This document shows, piece by piece, positions 21,721 to 32,024 of a DNA stretch of 64,000 bases. A program made the translations under genes and the position numbers. A model generated the notes under the pieces. That model did no database searches and was not told where the DNA came from. It saw only the letters and a list, made by a program, of their open reading frames with translations. The stretch lies in contig CACJRF010000005.1 in NCBI GenBank assembly GCA_902595755.1, forward strand, positions 30,961-94,960, in the 5' to 3' direction. Numbering within the stretch: the stretch's first letter is position 1; each line of letters starts with the position of its first letter. The stretch is from an uncultured Alphaproteobacteria bacterium (lineage in GTDB: Bacteria > Pseudomonadota > Alphaproteobacteria > Methylaequorales > Methylaequoraceae).

Positions 21721-22867
21721 TTCTAGAAACTGTTATAACTGCATGGCATGCGATACCTTCTTCTCTTCCTAAAAAGCCAAGTTTTTCTGTTGTTGTAGCT
21801 TTAACATTAACATCTTGAGGTTCAATATTGAGTAGTGAAGAGATATTTTTTTTAAATTTAATTTTATATTTTGAAATTTTTGGTTTTTCGCAGATTAAAG
21901 TTATATCTATATTATTAATTTTATACCCATTTTCATCCATCAATTTTTTAGAGTATAAAAGGAAAATTTCTGAACTTTTATTTTTCCATTTTAAATCAGA
22001 AGGTGGAAAGTGTTCACCTATATCACCCTTTCCAATTGCTCCAAGTATTGCATCAGTTAATGCATGTAATCCTACATCTGCATCAGAATGACCTTTAAGT
22101 TTTTTATTGAATTGCATTTTTATACCAAAAAGTTTAATTGAATCACCATCTTCAAACTCATGAACATCAAATCCACTACCTACTTTAGTGACTTGGTTAT
22201 TTTTTCCTCCATCTATCATATTTGCCAGTTGTAAGTCATCTTTAGTTGTAATTTTAAAATTAACAGATTCACCCGCTATTTGATCAATTTTTATACCATC
22301 TTTTGATAAAATTATTGAATCATCTGTAAAATTTTTATTTTTATACTTTATGTGTGCATTTAAAATTTTATCAAATTTAAATGCTTGTGGAGTTTGAATC
22401 TTCTTTATATCTTCTCTTTTTATATCCTCATAAGTATTATTTTTAATCTTTCGTAATGAGTCGTTAACGTTAATAATAGGGATTACACAATCAAGTTTCT
22501 GTATTTTTTCTACAATATTTCTTATTAAAGAAATTCTTATTAAAGGCCTTGCAGCGTCATGGATCAAAACATTTTTTATATGGTACTTTTTACCCTCAAT
22601 CAATCCATTTAATACAGAATTCTGGCGTGTTTTACCCCCAATAACTATTTTAACAGATTTATTTTTTAAAACTTCTTTTGTTAGATCTAGAAATTCTAAA
22701 CTTGTTACAACTATAATTTTTGTAAATAAATTTGATTGTATAAATTTTTCAACAGATATTTCTAAAATATATTTATCATTTATTTTAAAAAATTGCTTTG
22801 GAAGCTTTCTGTCAAATCTCTTACCTAAACCTCCACTTAGAATTATTGCCAAATTATTTTGCGACAT
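21710..22867 (-). CDS. ispDF: Bifunctional IspD/IspF (MEP pathway)
   Basis: IspD part ILSGGLGKRF..HDAARPLI; IspF part GSGFDVHEF..GHSDADVGLHALTDAILGA. Confidence 0.95.
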   Translation of the reverse strand: MSQNNLAIILSGGLGKRFDRKLPKQFFKINDKYILEISVEKFIQSNLFTKIIVVTSLEFLDLTKEVLKNKSVKIVIGGKTRQNSVLNGLIEGKKYHIKNVLIHDAARPLIRISLIRNIVEKIQKLDCVIPIINVNDSLRKIKNNTYEDIKREDIKKIQTPQAFKFDKILNAHIKYKNKNFTDDSIILSKDGIKIDQIAGESVNFKITTKDDLQLANMIDGGKNNQVTKVGSGFDVHEFEDGDSIKLFGIKMQFNKKLKGHSDADVGLHALTDAILGAIGKGDIGEHFPPSDLKWKNKSSEIFLLYSKKLMDENGYKINNIDITLICEKPKISKYKIKFKKNISSLLNIEPQDVNVKATTTEKLGFLGREEGIACHAVITVSRNES

Positions 22868-22892
22868 ATCACTTTGTAGTATAAAAAGAGTA

Positions 22893-23693
22893 ATGAATTA
22901 TTTATTTTTAGAGCTTATTACTCTTTTTTCTTTTTTATTATTTACACTAATTTCCTTTGATCATATAGAAAAAAAAGTAAATTTGAGAAAAATGACTTAT
23001 TTTTTAAGTTTTTTTCTCTTAGGAATAATAAACTTTTACCAATATTTTGTTTATCACAATTCTCAAAGTAATTATTTATCAGAAATAATTTCCTTATTAA
23101 TAATAATAATAATCTTAATATTTTTCTTTTTTTCAATATTTTCCTTTCAATTTTTAAGAGTCAGAGTGTTATTTATACCTTTTTTTTTAGTATTATTAAT
23201 ATTTAGAATTATAAGTCAAAACGTTCATTTAGACGATTCATCAAATACATTACAGCTCAATGATAATATATTAATCATTCATGTCATAAGTTCCTTAATA
23301 TCTTATTCATTTCTTACCATTAGTGCTGTGACTGCATTTTGTATATTTATACAAACCTATTATTTAAAAAAAATTAGCGTTAAGAATAGATTTATTTCTG
23401 CATTACCCTCAATAAATGAAAGTGAACTAATTACAATAATGTTGTTAAATTTAACTGTTTTACTTTTAACGATATCTTTGATCTCTGGTTTCTTTTATTT
23501 TAAATTAGATGCTTACAGCCAGAATTTTTTTTTAAATAACAAAATATTGATTAGTCTAATAGCGTTGTTATTAATTATAAGTATTCTAACCATCAAAAAA
23601 TTTGTTGGTCTGGCAGGACAAACAATTTTCAAGTTAATAATATTATCTTATTTTCTTATCAATTTTTCATACTTTGGTATAAAGTTTCTGTAA
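22893..23693 (+). CDS. Polytopic membrane protein, YpjD/CcsA-like (cytochrome c assembly-type fold), divergent
   Basis: ~8 hydrophobic segments; IIHVISSLISYSFLTISAVTAFCIFIQ and LPSINESELITIMLLNLTVLLLTISLISGFFY resemble YpjD-family segments. Confidence 0.55.
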   Translation: MNYLFLELITLFSFLLFTLISFDHIEKKVNLRKMTYFLSFFLLGIINFYQYFVYHNSQSNYLSEIISLLIIIIILIFFFFSIFSFQFLRVRVLFIPFFLVLLIFRIISQNVHLDDSSNTLQLNDNILIIHVISSLISYSFLTISAVTAFCIFIQTYYLKKISVKNRFISALPSINESELITIMLLNLTVLLLTISLISGFFYFKLDAYSQNFFLNNKILISLIALLLIISILTIKKFVGLAGQTIFKLIILSYFLINFSYFGIKFL

Positions 23694-23698
23694 TAAAA

Positions 23699-24643
23699 AT
23701 GAAAATAAGTAATTTAAAAATAAATTCGAATTTTTTCTTAGCCCCTATGTCTGGAATTAGTGATTTCCCATATAGGGAAGTTGTAAAAGAATTTAAACCT
23801 GGTCTAGTGTTTTCAGAAATGATTGCAAGCCGAGCTTTAATTGAAAAAAATAAAAAGACTCTTAAGATGATCAAAAAGGATACAAATGAAATTTCTGCGA
23901 CACAAATTGCTGGTTGTGATCCTGATATAATGGGAGAGGCAGCAAAAATATGTGAGGATAATGGCTCAGATTTAGTAGATATTAATATGGGATGTCCAGT
24001 AAAAAAAGTAGTAAATGGTTACGCAGGTTCTGCATTAATGAAAAATGAGGATTTGGCTTTAAAAATTATAAAAAAAGTAGTCAATTCTGTTAATATTCCA
24101 GTAACCTTGAAAATGAGAAAAGGTTGGGATGATGAATCACTCAATGCACCTTTTCTAGCCTTAAGGGCACAGGAATTAGGAATAAAAATGATAACTATTC
24201 ATGGTAGAACTAGATGTCAAATGTTCAAAGGTAAATCCGACTGGAAATTTGTCTCAAAGGTCAAATCTGCCACTGATATACCAGTTTTAGTTAATGGAGA
24301 TATAAAAGACTTTGATGACTATACTAAATCTATAAGTCTATCCAACGCAGATGGTGTAATGATAGGTCGTGGAACTTATGGCAAACCTTGGATTTTTGAA
24401 GAAATAAGAAATGCAATCGTTGGAAAAAAACACACCATTTCATCGAAAAAAAAAAAAGAAATTATTTTAAAACATTTAGATTTAAATCTTGATCATTATG
24501 GAATTAAAATAGGGTTAAAAAACTTTAGAAAACATTTAGGATGGTATTCAAAATCAATTCAAAACTCTAATGAGTTTAGATTTAAAGTAAATACGTGTAA
24601 TGAATTAAAGAATGTAAAAAAAATGATAAATGATTTTTTTTAG
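23699..24643 (+). CDS. dusB: tRNA-dihydrouridine synthase DusB/NifR3
   Basis: APMSGISDFPYR, DINMGCPVKKVVNGYAGSALM, TIHGRTR; upstream of ntrB. Confidence 0.94.
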   Translation: MKISNLKINSNFFLAPMSGISDFPYREVVKEFKPGLVFSEMIASRALIEKNKKTLKMIKKDTNEISATQIAGCDPDIMGEAAKICEDNGSDLVDINMGCPVKKVVNGYAGSALMKNEDLALKIIKKVVNSVNIPVTLKMRKGWDDESLNAPFLALRAQELGIKMITIHGRTRCQMFKGKSDWKFVSKVKSATDIPVLVNGDIKDFDDYTKSISLSNADGVMIGRGTYGKPWIFEEIRNAIVGKKHTISSKKKKEIILKHLDLNLDHYGIKIGLKNFRKHLGWYSKSIQNSNEFRFKVNTCNELKNVKKMINDFF

Positions 24644-24652
24644 TATCTAAAA

Positions 24653-25705
24653 ATGTCTGAAAAAATAAATGAAACATACTTTAAGAATTTATTTGAATTT
24701 TTTTCAGAACCCTTGATAATTATCAACAAATTTGACCTCAAAGTACTTTATTGTAATTCAGAATTTCAAAATTTAATAAGTATAAGTTCAAAATATATTC
24801 TTAACAATTCTTTAGAGGATATTTTCTCATTTGATATGTTTTTTTTGAGTAATATTAAAGAAATTTTAAATAAACAGAATAGTTTTATAATTAAGGACAG
24901 GATTAAATTAAAAGATTCTGAATATGAGGTTAAATGCATTTTTGATGATATACACCAAAAACTCATGACTTTATTTTTTCTTAGAGTTCCAAATGAAAAT
25001 AAAATTAATTTAGTAGATAAAAATATTACATTCTTAAATCATTCTTTAGCGATTCTAGGACATGAAATTAGTAATCCAATTACAACAATAAAAATAGCAA
25101 CAGATTTAATAAAAAAGGAAAAGAAATTAAATGACTTTGAACTTCTTGATATTATTAAAAAAGAGGCGGATAGGATTATTAATATTTTTGATAATTTTCA
25201 AGTTTTCAATAATAAAGTTGAAAACAAACAAAAAGAAAATATTCATGAAATTATAAGATATTCTCTAATAAAATTTAGTGACACAAAACGAAATTTAGAA
25301 ATCATAGAGCTTTTTGATCCTTCTTTACCTTTTTTAAATGTAAATAGAGATTCCTTAATTCAAGTTTTTGATAATATATTAAAGAATTGTTATGAATCAT
25401 CAAGTTTCACTTCCTCTTCTTTTATAAAAATAATTACTAGTTTTAAAGAAGGGGAAAGCGTCAAAATTCCAAATATCATTGAGAAAAAAAAGAATAATTA
25501 TTTGAATATTAAAATAATAGATAACGGTAAAGGAATAAATGAAGAAATTAAAGATAAACTTTTTTTCCCTTTTTATACAACCAAAAAAAAGGGTTCAGGA
25601 ATAGGATTGTTTATAGTAAAAAAAATAATTAATGACCACCAAGGAAATATAAGTATAAAATCAAAAAATGGTCTTACTGAAGTTGTAATCAATTTGCCAA
25701 TTTAA
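24653..25705 (+). CDS. ntrB: Nitrogen regulation sensor kinase NtrB
   Basis: PAS-like N-terminus, LGHEISNPIT H-box, NILKNCYESS and DNGKGI / GSGIGLFIVKK ATPase motifs, dusB-ntrBC context. Confidence 0.88.
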   Translation: MSEKINETYFKNLFEFFSEPLIIINKFDLKVLYCNSEFQNLISISSKYILNNSLEDIFSFDMFFLSNIKEILNKQNSFIIKDRIKLKDSEYEVKCIFDDIHQKLMTLFFLRVPNENKINLVDKNITFLNHSLAILGHEISNPITTIKIATDLIKKEKKLNDFELLDIIKKEADRIINIFDNFQVFNNKVENKQKENIHEIIRYSLIKFSDTKRNLEIIELFDPSLPFLNVNRDSLIQVFDNILKNCYESSSFTSSSFIKIITSFKEGESVKIPNIIEKKKNNYLNIKIIDNGKGINEEIKDKLFFPFYTTKKKGSGIGLFIVKKIINDHQGNISIKSKNGLTEVVINLPI

Positions 25706-25712
25706 GGATATA

Positions 25713-27155
25713 ATGAATAAAAAGATATTAATAGTAGATGACGACTTTTCTTTAAGAACAGTAATGTTAAAGGCTCTTAGTTCAAAATCCGTTGATGTTA
25801 AAAGTGTTTCTTCAGTTTCTGAGGCATGGGTCCTTATATTAAAAGAAACTTTTGACTTGATTATTTGTGATGTTGTTTTACCTGATGGTGACGGTCTTGA
25901 ACTTGTTAAAAAAATAAAAGAAAAAAAAGAAAGTCAAAAAATAATTATTATTTCTGCACAAAATAATATAATTACAGCTATTAAAGCTGATGAATTAAAA
26001 GTTTTTGAATATCTTCCAAAACCAATTGATTTAAATGATCTTGTTATTTCGGTAAATCAGTCGCTTAAAGACAAAAGTTTTGATAAAAAATTTGACGTTG
26101 ATTTTGATGCTAATAAAAAATTACCTATGATTGGAAGTTCCTCTGTGATGCAAAATGTGTATAAAAATATCGCAAAAACAACAAAAACAAATTTTTCTGT
26201 ACTAATAACAGGGGAGTCTGGAACAGGGAAAGAAATTGTGGCTAAAACAATTCATAGTTTTAGTGCACGTTCAGATTCTCCATTTATTGTTATAAATATG
26301 GCATCTTTACCAAAAAATTTAATAGAAAGTGAATTATTTGGATATGAAAAAGGTGCTTTTACGGGAGCAGAAAAGCGAACGCTTGGTTTTTTTGAAAAAG
26401 CCTCTGGAGGTACATTATTTTTGGATGAGATAGGTGATATGCCATTTGATATTCAAGCAAGATTACTAAGAGTTCTTCAATTTGGTGAATTTTCAAGAGT
26501 AGGTGGGAGAGAACAAATTAAAATTGATGTCAGAATTATTTCAGCAACAAATAAAAATCTTATAAATTCAATTAATCAAGGGGAATTTAGAGAGGATTTA
26601 TATTATAGGCTAAATGTAATTAATATTGATTTACCAGCTTTAAGATTAAGAGAAGATGATGTTTTATCTCTCGGCAATCATTTTCTTTCAAAATATTCAA
26701 AAAATTCTAAAAATTTTGATGAAAGTGGGATTAATGCAATTAAGAATTATGATTGGCCAGGTAACATTCGTGAGTTAGAAAATTTTATAAAAAAAGTAAG
26801 CGTTTTATCTTCAGACAACATTATAGATGGTTACACTGTAGAAAACTATTTGAGTTACAGTTCTTATGATCAAAATAATTTAAACCCAAAAAAGAAAAAT
26901 AAAAAACAAAGTCTTAAAAATTATTTAGATGATTTTTTTGAAGAGTTTTTTAATTCGTTGGGAGATAATGAAGAAAATTTAAATTTACATGAAAAATTTC
27001 TAAATGAGTTCGAAAAGCCTATTATAATTAAAACCTTAAAATATTGTAATGGAAATCAAATAAAAGCTTCAAAAATGCTTGGTCTTAACAGAAATACATT
27101 AAGATCAAAAATGGTCAAACATAAAGTTCCAAATAAATTTGGTAAAAATGACTAA
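25713..27155 (+). CDS. ntrC: Sigma54-dependent response regulator NtrC
   Basis: Receiver domain, GESGTGKE Walker [19 protein letters not shown] Walker B, Fis-type [14 protein letters not shown]. Confidence 0.94.
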   Translation: MNKKILIVDDDFSLRTVMLKALSSKSVDVKSVSSVSEAWVLILKETFDLIICDVVLPDGDGLELVKKIKEKKESQKIIIISAQNNIITAIKADELKVFEYLPKPIDLNDLVISVNQSLKDKSFDKKFDVDFDANKKLPMIGSSSVMQNVYKNIAKTTKTNFSVLITGESGTGKEIVAKTIHSFSARSDSPFIVINMASLPKNLIESELFGYEKGAFTGAEKRTLGFFEKASGGTLFLDEIGDMPFDIQARLLRVLQFGEFSRVGGREQIKIDVRIISATNKNLINSINQGEFREDLYYRLNVINIDLPALRLREDDVLSLGNHFLSKYSKNSKNFDESGINAIKNYDWPGNIRELENFIKKVSVLSSDNIIDGYTVENYLSYSSYDQNNLNPKKKNKKQSLKNYLDDFFEEFFNSLGDNEENLNLHEKFLNEFEKPIIIKTLKYCNGNQIKASKMLGLNRNTLRSKMVKHKVPNKFGKND

Positions 27156-29262
27156 ACAATTTTTTACTTCAATATCAAAATTTAATATTTCAAATATACT
27201 TTTTCTTTCAATTTTTACTTTATCCTTTGCAGTTAGTTTTTTAATTTTTATATCACTAATTGGAAATATTCCCAATCTTGAACAAGTTAAAAGTGTTTCC
27301 ACACTGATTCAAATTAATTATTTCTTTGTAATAATTTTAATTATTATCTCAATAAGAAATATCGTTAATATTTTTTATTCACAAAAACTTAAGTCTAAAT
27401 TTAAAATAAAAATAACTTCTCTTTTTATTTTCATAACTTTAATTCCAGCATTTTTAATTACAGTTTTTTCTTTTATCTTTTTTGATCAAGGCTTAAAAAT
27501 CTGGTTTAATGATAAAATTAAAAAGGTTGTAACTGGTTCAAAAGAAATATCAGAATCTTATTTTAATGAACACACAAGTAATATAAAAAATGACATATTA
27601 TTCATAAAAAATGAAATTAGTAATGAAAAAATAGTTTTTTTTACAGATAAAGATAGACTGACAGAATATATAGCTTATTTTGTTGAAATTAAAGGTTTAG
27701 ATGAAGCTATAGTGTTTGAGAGTTCAGGACAACTTCTTGCCAAAGTTGGAACTTTTTTAATAGAGTCTGAGTCTGCTCCACCTTTGTGGTCATTTATAAT
27801 AGCTGATGAAGGTAATATAGCAGTATTCCCTAATGAAGAAAATACAAAAGTAAGAGCCTTAATTAAACTTCAACGAGTTATTCCAACATATTTATATATT
27901 GGTAAAAATGTAGATTCTAATGTTCTATCAAGAGTTGAATCAGTTAATCTTACTGCAAAAGAATATTTTTCGCTTAATCAAAAACTTGATGATTTTCAAA
28001 AACAATTTAATGAATTATTTCTTGCAATAAATTTTTTAATGATCCTTTTATCAATCTGGTTTGGTCTTAGATTCTCAGGAAAATTAATTGAACCAATTAT
28101 GGAAATAATATCTGATTCCGAAAAAATTATTCAAAATGATTTCTCAGCTCGAATAAGAGTTTTCGAGGATAAAAATGAGTTTAATATTTTATCAAAGGTT
28201 TTAAATAAAATGCTAGACACACTAAACCATCAAAAAAATAAACTTTTTGAAGCTAATGAGACCATTAACTTGAGAAGAAAATTTACAGAAAAGATTATTA
28301 ATGAAGTAAGTACAGGTATTATTCATTTAGATACAAAAAATAGAGTGACCATTTGGAATAAGAAAAGTAAAGAAATTTTTAATTATGAAGATAAAAAAAC
28401 TTTTTTTGCTAAAAATAAAGATATAAAAAGTATAATAGAAAATTTTTATAAAGAAGAAAAACTAAATAAAGAGATTCAATTAAAGATAATAATCAAAAAC
28501 CAACTTAAAATAATAAATATAAAAATTTCAAAACTAAAGGAAAAAAATAAAACTAAAGGACTAATTTTGAGTATAGATGATGTAACTGAATTGGTCGAAG
28601 CGCAAAAACATGCAGCATGGTCAAATGTTGCAAGATACATTGCACACGAGATAAAAAATCCATTGACTCCAATTAAGTTATCAGCACAAAGGTTAGAAAA
28701 ATTTTTAATCAATAAAAACAATCAAAGTTTAAAGGACTGTACAGAAACTATAAAAAGGCAAGTTAATAATATTCAAAATTTAGTAACTGAATTCTCAAAT
28801 TTCGCTAGAATGCCGGATAGTAAATTTAAAAACCAAAGACTAAATGAGATCATTGAATCACAGATTAATTCACTTAAAATACTAGATGAAAATATTATCA
28901 TTGAGTACAATAATGATGTAAAGGATATGAAATTAAAATGTGATTATAACCAATTAAGTAGAGTTTTTTTGAATATTTTAAAGAATTCATATGAATCTCA
29001 AACGAAAAATAAAAAATTTATCTCAGTAAAAGTTACTGATGGCGTTGATTTTATAGATATTAATATAGAAGATAATGGTATCGGCTTCCCTGAAAACAGA
29101 GATAAACTATTTGAACCCTATATTACTAATAAAATTGATGGGACTGGTTTAGGTTTAGCAATTTGTAAAAAAATAATAGAGGATCATGGAGGTGAGATTT
29201 ATTTACTTAATAGTGATGATTTTGGTGGAGCAAGTGTAAGAATAAAGTTATACAAAGTGTAA
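27139..29262 (+). CDS. ntrY: Membrane sensor kinase NtrY
   Basis: N-terminal TMs, HAMP, PAS, IAHEIKNPLTPIKLSAQRL H-box, GTGLGLAICKKIIEDHGG. Confidence 0.94.
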   Translation: MVKMTKQFFTSISKFNISNILFLSIFTLSFAVSFLIFISLIGNIPNLEQVKSVSTLIQINYFFVIILIIISIRNIVNIFYSQKLKSKFKIKITSLFIFITLIPAFLITVFSFIFFDQGLKIWFNDKIKKVVTGSKEISESYFNEHTSNIKNDILFIKNEISNEKIVFFTDKDRLTEYIAYFVEIKGLDEAIVFESSGQLLAKVGTFLIESESAPPLWSFIIADEGNIAVFPNEENTKVRALIKLQRVIPTYLYIGKNVDSNVLSRVESVNLTAKEYFSLNQKLDDFQKQFNELFLAINFLMILLSIWFGLRFSGKLIEPIMEIISDSEKIIQNDFSARIRVFEDKNEFNILSKVLNKMLDTLNHQKNKLFEANETINLRRKFTEKIINEVSTGIIHLDTKNRVTIWNKKSKEIFNYEDKKTFFAKNKDIKSIIENFYKEEKLNKEIQLKIIIKNQLKIINIKISKLKEKNKTKGLILSIDDVTELVEAQKHAAWSNVARYIAHEIKNPLTPIKLSAQRLEKFLINKNNQSLKDCTETIKRQVNNIQNLVTEFSNFARMPDSKFKNQRLNEIIESQINSLKILDENIIIEYNNDVKDMKLKCDYNQLSRVFLNILKNSYESQTKNKKFISVKVTDGVDFIDINIEDNGIGFPENRDKLFEPYITNKIDGTGLGLAICKKIIEDHGGEIYLLNSDDFGGASVRIKLYKV

Positions 29263-29265
29263 AAT

Positions 29266-30642
29266 ATGGATAATTTTAATGAAATTCTAATAATTGATGA
29301 TGAGATTGATATTTGTAAACAATTATCGGGATTACTTAATGATTTAGGTTATAATTCTAGTTATAGTAACACTGCGGAAGAGGGTATAGAATTGTTTAAG
29401 GCTAAAAAATTTTCATTAGTTCTACTAGACATTTTACTTAATAATTCAAAATTTGATGGTTTCCAGACATTAGAAAAGATAAAAAATATTAATCAAGACA
29501 TACCAGTAATAATGATTAGTGGACATGGTAATATTGAAACTGCAGTAAACTCAATTAAACAAGGAGCGTATGATTTTGTCGAAAAACCTTTCGATGGTGA
29601 CATAATAGTATTTAAGATAAAAAAAGCGTTAGAAACTCTATTTTTAAAAAGAAAACTTAGTAATTTTCAAAAGTTAAAAAGTAATCTTAATTTAGTAAAA
29701 ACTTCAGAATCATCGAAAGAATTAAATAACTTTATAAATTTAAATGCTAAGAATGATAATAATATTTTACTTAAAGGTGATACTGGATGTGGAAAGCAGT
29801 TTATTGCATCAATAATTCATAATAAGTCTTATAGAGCTAATAAAAACTTTAAGATTATTGACTGTAATAAAAAAAAAGAGGATTTTGAAAATGAGTTTTT
29901 TGGTAAAGAAGAGAATAAAATTATAGAAATACCTGGTCTTCTTGAGGAGGTGAATTATGGTACTTTATATTTAAAAAATATCGATTTAATGTCAAGTTCA
30001 ACTCAAGGTAAATTATTAAGAATCCTTGAAGATAGAAAATATTACAGAATAGGTTCATTTTCTCCAATAAGTTTAAACTTAAGAATCGTTTCATCATCTC
30101 ATAAAAATTCTGATCATCTAAATGGAATCATCAGAAAAGATCTTCTAAAACAACTAAATTTTACACAAATTGATGTACCAAATTTAGAAGATAGAATAGA
30201 AGATTTCGATGATCTTTTACAGATTTTTATAAAACAATCATCAGAAAAAAGAAATTTAAAAACTCAACATTTATCTAATGATTTAATTAAGACTCTCAAA
30301 GAAGCAAAAATTTTTAGTAATTTTTCACAGCTTGAGAAATTTATTGATTGGTTGGTAGTAATGTTTGAGAAGAAGGATGTGAAAGTAATATCAAAAGAAG
30401 TTTTTGAAAAATTAATCACAAAAACCTTTAATCATAACCATAATCTTTTTGGAAAAAATAATGATAAACTTTTTAACCTTAAGATTAAAGATGCTAGGGA
30501 TAGTTTTGAAAAAAAATTTTTAATATACAATTTAAAAAAATTTAAATATAACGTATCCTTGTTGTCCTCTAAAATTGGAATGGAAAGAACTGCACTATAC
30601 AGAAAGATTAAATCAATGAATATAAAAATGGATAATGAATAA
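29266..30642 (+). CDS. ntrX: Response regulator NtrX with degenerate AAA+ domain
   Basis: Intact receiver (IIDDEIDI..VEKPFD), Fis-like C-terminus GMERTALYRKIKSMNI; no GAFTGA; follows ntrY. Confidence 0.88.
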   Translation: MDNFNEILIIDDEIDICKQLSGLLNDLGYNSSYSNTAEEGIELFKAKKFSLVLLDILLNNSKFDGFQTLEKIKNINQDIPVIMISGHGNIETAVNSIKQGAYDFVEKPFDGDIIVFKIKKALETLFLKRKLSNFQKLKSNLNLVKTSESSKELNNFINLNAKNDNNILLKGDTGCGKQFIASIIHNKSYRANKNFKIIDCNKKKEDFENEFFGKEENKIIEIPGLLEEVNYGTLYLKNIDLMSSSTQGKLLRILEDRKYYRIGSFSPISLNLRIVSSSHKNSDHLNGIIRKDLLKQLNFTQIDVPNLEDRIEDFDDLLQIFIKQSSEKRNLKTQHLSNDLIKTLKEAKIFSNFSQLEKFIDWLVVMFEKKDVKVISKEVFEKLITKTFNHNHNLFGKNNDKLFNLKIKDARDSFEKKFLIYNLKKFKYNVSLLSSKIGMERTALYRKIKSMNIKMDNE

Positions 30643-32024
30643 TGAAGATAATCGTATGTGGAGCAGGAGAAGTTGGTTCAAATATCGCAAAACAATTAGT
30701 TTATGAGGACAATGATGTAACTATTATTGATGAATCAGAACCTTTATTGAGAAAATTGAATCAAAATTTAGATTTAAAAAGTATATGTGGAAAACCATGT
30801 CATCCTGAAATTTTAGAAAATGCTGGTGCTGATGAGGCTGATATGATTATCGCAGTTACTGACAATGATGAATCTAATATAGTAACCTGTGAGTTGGCAA
30901 ATCATCTTTTTAAAATTCCCTTAAAAGTCGCAAGAATAAAAGAATCAGCATATTTAGAGCCAAAATATTTAGATAATTTATTTGTAAATGGTAAAATTGA
31001 TGTAGACGCTATCATATCTCCTGAATTAGAAGTGGCAAAAGATATCATTAGAAAACTTAATACACCTGGTGCCTTTGATTCTTTTTACTTAGGAGATAAG
31101 GTTGCTAGAGTAATTGGAATTTCTGTCGATAGTTCATGTCCAATAATTAATACTCCTTTAAGAATGTTGCCAGGGATTTTTTCAGGCTTAGATGTTAAAA
31201 TTTTGTCAATATTTAGAAATAACGAATTGATTACACCATCAGGAAAAATGGAGATTTATCCAGGAGATGATATTTATATTTGTATAAGAAATAATGATTT
31301 ATTAAGAGCCTTAAGAGTTTTTGGTATTAAATTCCAAGAAAATAGAAAAATTATTATTCTTGGTGCGGGTAATATAGGGCTAAACATAATAAAAATTCTT
31401 GAAAAAGATTACCCTGATATTAGTTGTAAGATAATTGATAATAATATCAATATAACAAAAAAGATTGCTAATAACCTTTCAAGTCAAAATACAATTTTAT
31501 GTGGTGATGCTCTTGATATTAATCTATTAAAAGAAGCTGGAGCTGATGAGGCTGAAGTAATAATTAGCGTGACTGATGATGATGAGGTTAATATTTTTGC
31601 ATCGATTTTAGCTAAAGATTTAGGTTGCAAAAGATCAATAGCTATCGTGGGAAATCAGAATTATAGGAATTTAAATAAAAAACTTAATTTAGATGTTATG
31701 ATAAATCCTGGTAATACTACAACATCAGCTATTTTACAATATGTAAGAAGAGGGAAAGTTAAAGAAATTCATGACTTTGGAGATGATAGAGGAGAGATTA
31801 TGGAAATTGAAATATTACCAACAACAAAATTTGCTGATCAGAAAATTTCTGAACTACCTATTCCTGAAGGGGTAGTACTTGGAGGAATTGTTAGGGATAA
31901 TAAATTAATATTTCCAGATGAAAATACTACTATATTTGTGAAAGATAAATTAATTTTATTTTCAGATCCAACTTCAATTAAAGAAATTGAAAAGTTTTCC
32001 GAAGTAAATATTGAATTTTTTTGA
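30642..32024 (+). CDS. trkA: Trk system potassium uptake protein TrkA
   Basis: Two Rossmann/TrkA-N domains (IIVCGAGEVGSNIA; IIILGAGNIGLNI) each followed by TrkA-C. Confidence 0.95.
   Translation: MKIIVCGAGEVGSNIAKQLVYEDNDVTIIDESEPLLRKLNQNLDLKSICGKPCHPEILENAGADEADMIIAVTDNDESNIVTCELANHLFKIPLKVARIKESAYLEPKYLDNLFVNGKIDVDAIISPELEVAKDIIRKLNTPGAFDSFYLGDKVARVIGISVDSSCPIINTPLRMLPGIFSGLDVKILSIFRNNELITPSGKMEIYPGDDIYICIRNNDLLRALRVFGIKFQENRKIIILGAGNIGLNIIKILEKDYPDISCKIIDNNINITKKIANNLSSQNTILCGDALDINLLKEAGADEAEVIISVTDDDEVNIFASILAKDLGCKRSIAIVGNQNYRNLNKKLNLDVMINPGNTTTSAILQYVRRGKVKEIHDFGDDRGEIMEIEILPTTKFADQKISELPIPEGVVLGGIVRDNKLIFPDENTTIFVKDKLILFSDPTSIKEIEKFSEVNIEFF

Noticed and set aside
25783-25797. GTTC-N7-GTTG near-match inside ntrC
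   Set aside because: Imperfect and intragenic; expected by chance
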